A stretch of DNA of 7,216 nt from Bacteroidales bacterium. Lineage in GTDB: Bacteria > Bacteroidota > Bacteroidia > Bacteroidales > JAADJA01. The DNA is taken from NCBI GenBank assembly GCA_030635465.1, contig DAOVYU010000045.1, forward strand, positions 1 to 7,216. Direction: 5' to 3'. The notes under the pieces were generated by a model, which was given only the letters and a program-made list of their open reading frames with translations, was not told the DNA's origin and made no database searches. Below are positions 1 through 4,549 of this stretch, piece by piece (positions within the stretch are counted from its first letter, which is position 1; each line of letters begins with the position of its first letter). The translations under genes were made by a program, and so were the position numbers.

Positions 1-126
1 TGAAAATGATAATATTCTTAAATTTTCAGACGGTGGTTTGTTCATACCCTTACGAACTTTTAAAAAGTTGTAGAAAATGTATCCAACTACTATTGCTGCA
101 ATTATATAAGTTATGTATGCTCCCAT
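1..126 (-). CDS. Membrane-anchored small protein, N-terminus only (possible second thioredoxin-like protein)
   Basis: The frame starts with ATG at 126-124 and stays open for 42 codons to the window edge, so only the N-terminus is seen. It begins MGAYITYIIA; residues about 4-22 form one hydrophobic segment ending in a basic stretch (KVRKG), which fits a single N-terminal membrane anchor with the rest in the cytoplasm. The start lies 4 bases after the stop of the thioredoxin gene, so the two are almost certainly co-transcribed and possibly translationally coupled. The last visible residues (SENLRILSFS) resemble the first strand of a thioredoxin fold, and my recollection is that Bacteroidota can carry an anchored thioredoxin-like protein beside trxA. 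That identity is a guess: no CxxC motif is inside the window. The existence of the gene is fairly secure from tight spacing, the open frame and the clear membrane segment. Confidence 0.6.
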   Translation of the reverse strand, partial: MGAYITYIIAAIVVGYIFYNFLKVRKGMNKPPSENLRILSFS

Positions 127-130
127 GCGA

Positions 131-457
131 TTAAATATTTTTATTAATTACATCCAGTATTTTATGCTTTGGTTGTACACCAACAAACTGATGAATTTTT
201 TCTCCATTTTTGAAAAGTATCATTGTTGGTATATTTATCACGCCATATTTTGAAGCCAGGGTACGATTATCGTCAACATTAACTTTTCCAATAAGTGCAC
301 TACCATTTAGCTCGCTGGCTACTTCATCCAAAATGGGGTCCTGTGCTTTACATGGAGCACACCATTCAGCCCAAAAATCTACCAATATGGTTGTATTGCT
401 AACCACTTTATCAAAATTTGGATAATTCAAATGTATTGGTTTTCTTGTATCTATCAT
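131..457 (-). CDS. trxA: Thioredoxin
   Basis: This 108-residue protein is a single-domain cytosolic thioredoxin, a general protein disulfide reductase recharged by thioredoxin reductase. Visible hallmarks are the strand and active site FWAEWCAPCK, with redox cysteines C33 and C36, the buried VDFWA segment before it, the NVDDN segment at 60-64, and the cis-proline loop NIPTMI with P77 opposite the active site. The length matches the usual 105-110 residues, and there is no signal peptide or membrane segment. The active site reads WCAPC rather than the textbook WCGPC, a known variant that may shift the redox potential slightly. It sits 44 bases downstream of mutS2 and 4 bases upstream of the next minus-strand gene, so it is likely in one operon with both. 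The start at 457 gives a normal N-terminus. Family assignment is very secure; physiological partners are unknown. Confidence 0.95.
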   Translation of the reverse strand: MIDTRKPIHLNYPNFDKVVSNTTILVDFWAEWCAPCKAQDPILDEVASELNGSALIGKVNVDDNRTLASKYGVINIPTMILFKNGEKIHQFVGVQPKHKILDVINKNI

Positions 458-501
458 GACAAAATTTTAGAAATCCTACTATCAATAAACATGCCAGCAT
501 A

Positions 502-2949
502 TCACCTAAGTATCACTATTGTGATTCCTTGTCCCCCCCGTTCTACATGTTCATCTTTGAATTGTTTTACTTCCGAAATAGATTTTAAATAGTCATGAAT
601 CAATGTACGAAGGATTCCATACCCTTTACCATGAAGAATCCTAACCTCATTAACATTCAGTAAAATAGCATCATCAATATATTGCCTGACCATTTCGACG
701 GCTTCTTCACCTCGTTTACCCCTGACATCCAACTGCATATTAAAAGTGGTCATTTTGACATTCATATTTTCAATGATATTCGCATAAGACGATTTTTTTC
801 TTTGAAAAGAAACACCACTTGATCTTTTTTGAGAAGATTTTTGTACATTTTTTAGCTGGGTTTTAAAAGTAACAGAATTAAATCCCACCACAATTTCATC
901 ACCATTAATTTCCAGGGCTTCACCAGTAATATCCTGTTCTTCAATAGTTACAATATCACCAACTTTAATGTTCTTATCTATTGAGTTAATATCTGCCACT
1001 GCATTTTCTTCTGTGGAGATTTTGTCCTTTTTCGGTTTCTTTTTACCGGGCTTAGCTTTCGGTGATTCTGCAATTTTATATTGATTTTCTTTAAGCTCCT
1101 GACGTAATTTTTTTGTTTTCTCCTTATCTGCCTGTGATTCTCGTATTTCTTTAATCGTATGCTCGATTAACTTGTTGGATGAATCAATCAATTCACTGGC
1201 CTCTTTCCGGGCTTTTTCTAAAATCTCTGATTTTTTAGATTTTAACTCGGTTGATAAAGATTCATATTTATCAATCATTTCTGCTAAAAAATCATCAGCA
1301 ACTTTCAACTCATCTTGTTTTACTTCGAGTGCCTTTTTCTCAATTTCCAATTGCTGCAATTGCTGATCAAAATCCAGTTGTTTTATACCTGTTTTTTTCT
1401 CGGCAGATTTTAGAATAGTTTTTGGAAATCCTATTTTGCGGGCTATTTCAAATGCAAATGAACTACCTGGTTTCCCGATACTCAATTGATACAATGGTTG
1501 CATTGCTTTGGTATCAAACAACATGGCACCATTCACTATCCCATTACCTTGTCTAGCCTGTAGTTTAAGATTTGAGTAATGTGTCGTGATGACCCCAAAT
1601 GCTTGTTTTTCATTGAGTTTTTCCAATATGGCTTCTGCAATAGCTCCTCCCAGTTGTGGTTCAGTTCCGGTTCCAAACTCATCAATTAGAAACAAAGTTT
1701 CTGCATCAGCCTGCAAAGCAAAATGTTTCATATTCATTAAGTGCGAACTGTAGGTACTCAAATCATTTTCCAGCGATTGCTCATCACCGATATCAATAAA
1801 TAAATGTTGGAATATTCCTGTAGAAGAATCTCCTTTCACAGGGATCAATAATCCACACTGTAACATATATTGTAGCAAACCAATGGTTTTCAGGCAAACA
1901 GATTTACCTCCTGCATTGGGGCCAGAAATTACCAGAATTCTATTTTGATTATCCAGTTTTATATCTAATGGAACAACAGCTTTGTTTTGTCTTTCATGTG
2001 ATAAAAAAAGTAATGGATGAATTGCTTTTTCCCAATTTATTGAATTTATATCCCCAATAGCAGGTTTAATGCCTTTTATTTTTATAGCAAGTTTTGCTTT
2101 CGCTCTTATAAAATCTATCAGCCCAAGAAACCTATAAGATTCCATTAAATCTGGAATAGCAGGACGGATGAAGTCAGAAAAATCTTTGAGTATTTTGATG
2201 ATCTCCCTTCGTTCTTCACCTTCAATCTCCCTAATTTCATTGTTGGTATCAAATATATCCTCTGGTTCAACATATACAGTTTGACCGGTTGCCGACTGGT
2301 CGTGAATAAATCCTCTAATCTGCCTTTTATGAGCAGCAGGAATTGGAATTACCAATCGACCACTTCGAATAGTGATCTCTGCATCATCATTAACAAATCC
2401 TGATTTTTTTGCATCCTTCAGCGACTTATTTATTTTCCGGTCGATGGAGGATTTTTTGCTATTGAGTTTGCTTCTGATACTTTTTAGATTTGCTGATGCA
2501 TTGTCCTTAAATTCACCTTTATCATCTATAATGTGCTGGATTTGACGAATGATATTTTTATCTAAATCTATCTGTTGCACCAGGGTTTGAATAGATGAGA
2601 ATTTTTCAGGCTCCAACTCATTTATAAAGTCAATGCATTCATCAATGGTGGTTAAGGAAGATTTGAGATCAAATAATTTTTCTTGTTCTATATAGGTGCC
2701 GGGTATGCTAATTCTTCTTAATTCAGGTTGGAGGTCAAAATAATCACTAGCTGGAAAAGTATTTTCCAAAAGTAGAATCTGTCTGAATTCATCCACCTGC
2801 TTAAGCAATTTATTCAGTAGCTCAAAATTTGAAGTAAATCTGATCTTTTCCACATACGAACGACCCATTGAACTCAGGCAATTTTCATGAATCATTTGCC
2901 TGATGGTATCAAAGCCTATTTTTTGTTCAAAGTTTCGTGGATAGATCAT
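502..2949 (-). CDS. mutS2: MutS2 family DNA/ribosome-associated ATPase with C-terminal Smr domain
   Basis: MutS2 is a MutS paralogue lacking the mismatch-recognition domain; in other bacteria it suppresses homologous recombination or splits collided ribosomes. I place the start at ATG 2949-2947 (MIYPRNFEQKIGF, 815 residues), because family members open this way; the frame extends upstream to an ATG at 2982 (826 residues), but those 11 residues (MPMAKTLVTFN) look like non-coding leader and run into a repeat. In the 826-residue numbering, the helical lever/clamp core occupies about 30-330, Walker A is GPNAGGKS (354-361), and Walker B plus signature is LIDEFGTGTEP (432-442) with D434 and E435, followed by a TTHYS segment (466-470). 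A charged coiled coil spans about 535-635, then a Lys/Pro-rich linker (640-655), a small beta domain (670-715), and the Smr nuclease domain (about 748-826) with LDVRG (751-755) and HGKGYG (784-789). All ATPase motifs look intact. A weak TAACTTTA box at 3042-3035 could be its -7 promoter element. It heads a run with trxA. Confidence 0.95.
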   Translation of the reverse strand: MIYPRNFEQKIGFDTIRQMIHENCLSSMGRSYVEKIRFTSNFELLNKLLKQVDEFRQILLLENTFPASDYFDLQPELRRISIPGTYIEQEKLFDLKSSLTTIDECIDFINELEPEKFSSIQTLVQQIDLDKNIIRQIQHIIDDKGEFKDNASANLKSIRSKLNSKKSSIDRKINKSLKDAKKSGFVNDDAEITIRSGRLVIPIPAAHKRQIRGFIHDQSATGQTVYVEPEDIFDTNNEIREIEGEERREIIKILKDFSDFIRPAIPDLMESYRFLGLIDFIRAKAKLAIKIKGIKPAIGDINSINWEKAIHPLLFLSHERQNKAVVPLDIKLDNQNRILVISGPNAGGKSVCLKTIGLLQYMLQCGLLIPVKGDSSTGIFQHLFIDIGDEQSLENDLSTYSSHLMNMKHFALQADAETLFLIDEFGTGTEPQLGGAIAEAILEKLNEKQAFGVITTHYSNLKLQARQGNGIVNGAMLFDTKAMQPLYQLSIGKPGSSFAFEIARKIGFPKTILKSAEKKTGIKQLDFDQQLQQLEIEKKALEVKQDELKVADDFLAEMIDKYESLSTELKSKKSEILEKARKEASELIDSSNKLIEHTIKEIRESQADKEKTKKLRQELKENQYKIAESPKAKPGKKKPKKDKISTEENAVADINSIDKNIKVGDIVTIEEQDITGEALEINGDEIVVGFNSVTFKTQLKNVQKSSQKRSSGVSFQRKKSSYANIIENMNVKMTTFNMQLDVRGKRGEEAVEMVRQYIDDAILLNVNEVRILHGKGYGILRTLIHDYLKSISEVKQFKDEHVERGGQGITIVILR

Positions 2950-2977
2950 GTTAAATGTGACTAAAGTTTTTGCCATA

Positions 2978-3034
2978 GGCATTCCTTCGGAAGAATGACT
3001 AGAATGCCCGCCTGGCTGACCGGTCGGACTGGCC
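2978..3034. repeat. GC-rich compound inverted repeat in the mutS2 leader
   Basis: In an otherwise AT-rich intergenic stretch this 57-base block is clearly GC-rich and packed with symmetry. GGCATTC (2978-2984) and GAATGCC (3002-3008) form a perfect 7-base inverted repeat around 17 bases. Inside it, CTTCGG (2985-2990) would make a stable C(UUCG)G-type loop, and CATTC (2980-2984) can pair instead with GAATG (2993-2997), so two stems compete. To the right lie the perfect palindrome GACCGGTC (3018-3025) and the imperfect one CCGGTCGGACTGG (3020-3032). It lies between the Fic stop and the mutS2 start, and would be transcribed in the mutS2 5' leader. It could be a dispersed palindromic repeat, a leader structure, or a terminator-like remnant; no T-run marks it as a classic terminator. 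The symmetry is directly visible; function and copy number are unknown. Confidence 0.6.
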
Positions 3035-3062
3035 TAAAGTTATTGTTTTGTTGTTTATATCA

Positions 3063-4181
3063 TTAGGTTTCGGATAGTAAATTATATAAATCAATATTTA
3101 AATAAACTACCTCTTTACCAATTTTCTTTGGAACAACGATTCCCAGTTCTTCCATTTGACCAAGGTATTTTTTTGCTGTGTTCAGACTTTTTATGTTTTG
3201 GTCAATTAATTTTTTCGGGCTTACATATGGCTGTTCAAAAATTTTCTCAATTGTTTCTTTTCTGATATGAGGAAGTTTAATATTTATTAATTCAAGGGTA
3301 TTGTTAAACAGCCTGTCAATTTCCTCTATTTTACTAATTGTATAAATAGCCGTTTCTTCAACAGCTTTTAGCATATAAATAATCCAATGTTTCCAACTTC
3401 TGCGTGCTGTAACACTATTTAGAAGGTCATAATAATCATCTTTTTCCCTTATGATGTAAGCACTCAAATACAATATCGGTAATTCCAGTAATTTTTTTTG
3501 AATCATTAAAAGGATACTCAATATCCGTCCTGTACGCCCGTTTCCATCTCTGAACGGATGAATTGCTTCGAATTGGTAATGCGACACTGCGAACTTTATC
3601 AATGGGTCATAACTATACTTTTTATCATCATTTATATATACCAGCAGGTTATCTAATTTTTCTTTAATTATGTTGATTCCCCTTGGAGGTGTATAAACTA
3701 CTAGACCTCCCAATAAACCACTTCCTCTCTTTTTTATAACTGTCTCAGTTTGTGGCGGGCGGATTCCATCTTTCACCTGCTTGATCTCCTGATAAACTTT
3801 AATTAGTAATTCTATGTCGAACACTCCGGTTTTTACTATCTCTTCATAACCTGTCCACAATGCCTGTCTATAAAATAACACCTCTTTCGCGTTTCCTTTT
3901 AAGTAAGACTCTCCAATTATCAATGATTTGTATAACTCATCGTCGGTAGTAAATATATTTTCAATTTCCGTACTTGCTTTTGCTTCTCGCAATGCTATTG
4001 TATTTACCAACATAGCTTGATTAGGAAGTTTACTTGCTAATCCTTTAAGTTGTGCCAGGGCTTTATTAGAATTGTTTAAGGCTTGAAAAACTTCAATTGT
4101 AATTACCTTCTCATCCGGGGGAGGTAATATTGGTAAGTTATTGTTAGGTTTATTTCTGTCGTATGATATTACTTTTGACAT
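3063..4181 (-). CDS. Fic family protein (probable AMP-transferase) with N-terminal autoinhibitory motif
   Basis: This 372-residue protein belongs to the Fic family, which usually transfers AMP from ATP onto hydroxyl side chains of target proteins, and in some members also removes it. The catalytic loop HPFRDGNGRTGR (208-219) is complete, with catalytic H208 and the phosphate-binding Gly/Asn/Arg residues. The flap that positions the target is visible as the GGLVVYTPPRG segment (158-168). The N-terminal helical part (about 1-110) carries STEIEN at 70-75, matching the inhibitory S/T-x-x-x-E-G/N motif, so this is a class II, self-restrained Fic; E74 would be the inhibitory glutamate. The C-terminal part (about 300-372) ends with an SPKKLIDQNI helix and a VVPKKIGKEVVYLN hairpin, typical of a winged helix-turn-helix, suggesting DNA binding. 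The gene is transcribed away from an operator-rich region that overlaps its start codon. Target protein is unknown. It may be mobile accessory content inserted beside mutS2, but base composition is not distinctive. Confidence 0.93.
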   Translation of the reverse strand: MSKVISYDRNKPNNNLPILPPPDEKVITIEVFQALNNSNKALAQLKGLASKLPNQAMLVNTIALREAKASTEIENIFTTDDELYKSLIIGESYLKGNAKEVLFYRQALWTGYEEIVKTGVFDIELLIKVYQEIKQVKDGIRPPQTETVIKKRGSGLLGGLVVYTPPRGINIIKEKLDNLLVYINDDKKYSYDPLIKFAVSHYQFEAIHPFRDGNGRTGRILSILLMIQKKLLELPILYLSAYIIREKDDYYDLLNSVTARRSWKHWIIYMLKAVEETAIYTISKIEEIDRLFNNTLELINIKLPHIRKETIEKIFEQPYVSPKKLIDQNIKSLNTAKKYLGQMEELGIVVPKKIGKEVVYLNIDLYNLLSET

Positions 4182-4202
4182 GCAAACATCTTTTTGTCAA
4201 AA
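4173..4202. promoter_or_regulatory. Operator-like inverted repeat, copy 1 (over the Fic start codon)
   Basis: TTTTGACAT (4173-4181) and TGTCAAAA (4195-4202) form a perfect 8-base inverted repeat (TTTTGACA/TGTCAAAA) separated by 14 bases. The left arm includes the Fic start codon, so a protein bound here would block Fic expression. An identical arrangement recurs exactly 39 bases to the right. The natural candidate binder is the winged helix of the Fic protein itself or the antitoxin-like protein; that is inference. Confidence 0.55.
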
Positions 4203-4205
4203 ATA
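4198..4205 (-). promoter_or_regulatory. Putative -7 promoter box for the Fic gene
   Basis: Read on the minus strand, this is TATTTTTG, an exact match to the Bacteroidota -7 consensus TAnnTTTG, placed 17 bases before the Fic ATG. It overlaps the right arm of the first operator-like repeat, which would allow direct repression. No good -33 TTTG box is seen at the usual distance, and the surroundings are A/T-rich, so a chance match is possible. Confidence 0.4.
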
Positions 4206-4211
4206 CATATA

Positions 4212-4239
4212 TTTTGACATTTATTAAGATAACTGTCAA
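4212..4239. promoter_or_regulatory. Operator-like inverted repeat, copy 2
   Basis: TTTTGACAT (4212-4220), 13 bases, then TGTCAA (4234-4239) repeats the arm sequence and spacing of the copy at 4173-4202, with a 39-base period. The spacer sequences differ, so the conserved parts are just the arms, as expected for protein-binding sites and not for a recent duplication. The inner arms of the two copies (4195-4202 and 4212-4219) also form a tighter perfect inverted repeat with a 9-base centre. Confidence 0.55.
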
Positions 4240-4269
4240 TTTTTTTTCAATTTAATTGTGTTGTATCAA

Positions 4270-4290
4270 TTTATCAGGTTTTTTGATAAA
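4270..4290. promoter_or_regulatory. Inverted repeat upstream of the antitoxin-like gene
   Basis: TTTATCA (4270-4276) and TGATAAA (4284-4290) are perfect 7-base inverted arms around a T-rich 7-base centre. The site is 20 bases upstream of the plus-strand -7 box, where a repressor or activator could act. Its arm sequence differs from the TGTCAA sites, so a different binder would be expected. In such A/T-rich DNA a symmetry of this size can arise by chance. Confidence 0.35.
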
Positions 4291-4310
4291 AAACTATAAT
4301 GGAGTTTCGT

Positions 4311-4318
4311 TATTTTTG
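4311..4318 (+). promoter_or_regulatory. Putative -7 promoter box for the antitoxin-like / GH2 pair
   Basis: TATTTTTG matches the Bacteroidota -7 consensus TAnnTTTG exactly. A TTTG at 4282-4285 could be the -33 box, but the 25-base gap is longer than the usual about 19-21. Transcription would begin near 4323-4326, almost on top of a GTG at 4328, which favours translation from the ATG at 4334. Confidence 0.45.
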
Positions 4319-4333
4319 TAAAAAACAGTGAAA

Positions 4334-4549
4334 ATGACGGAAATAATAGACATCTTAAAACTTACTGTTGTTGAATGGCTCCACCTGGTTCAAACCATTT
4401 GGGATAATATAACAGACGAAACTGAAGGTGCAGATATTGAGGATGATCATAAAGCAATTCTGATCGGCCGTCTTGAATTTTACAATAACAATCCTAACGA
4501 TAACATCAGTTGGGAGGAAGTTGATAAAAATGTAAAGATCAATCCATGA
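4334..4549 (+). CDS. Addiction-module antitoxin-like protein (PF09720 / TIGR02574 type)
   Basis: This 71-residue acidic protein resembles the small unstable-antitoxin family found with RelE/ParE-type toxins. The visible family pattern is an N-terminal helix ending LTVVEWLHLVQTIWDNI, equivalent to the family's LS-x-x-ER-x-x-LV-x-x-IWDSI, an acidic middle, then a helix around HKAILIGRLEFYNNNP and the closing SWEEVDKNVK, equivalent to the hallmark SWEEVK. The start is ATG 4334; a GTG at 4328 would add two residues (MK) but sits too close to the likely transcription start. Its stop overlaps the next start as ATGA (4546-4549), the arrangement usually seen with a cognate toxin. Here the next gene is a secreted GH2 enzyme and no toxin is present nearby, so this is an orphan antitoxin, a remnant, or a repurposed regulator. 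Family recognition is good; function is uncertain. Confidence 0.8.
   Translation: MTEIIDILKLTVVEWLHLVQTIWDNITDETEGADIEDDHKAILIGRLEFYNNNPNDNISWEEVDKNVKINP

Noticed and set aside
210..425. Plus-strand open frame of 71 codons
   Set aside because: Lies entirely antisense to the thioredoxin gene, and its translation shows no domain pattern.
1172..1366. Plus-strand open frame of 64 codons
   Set aside because: Antisense to the coiled-coil part of mutS2; Ser/Phe-rich translation is what antisense of Lys/Glu-rich coding gives.
3018..3040. Rho-independent terminator after the Fic gene
   Set aside because: The GC-rich palindrome has almost no loop and no T-run follows it on the minus strand.
4234..4239. 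TTGACA on the minus strand as a sigma-70-type -35 box
   Set aside because: No matching TATAAT-like box at 16-18 bases, and Bacteroidota use a different consensus; better explained as an arm of the repeat.
4173..4240. Possible CRISPR-like or iteron array
   Set aside because: Only two units, with arms of 6-9 bases and no replication or Cas gene nearby; operator sites are the simpler reading.
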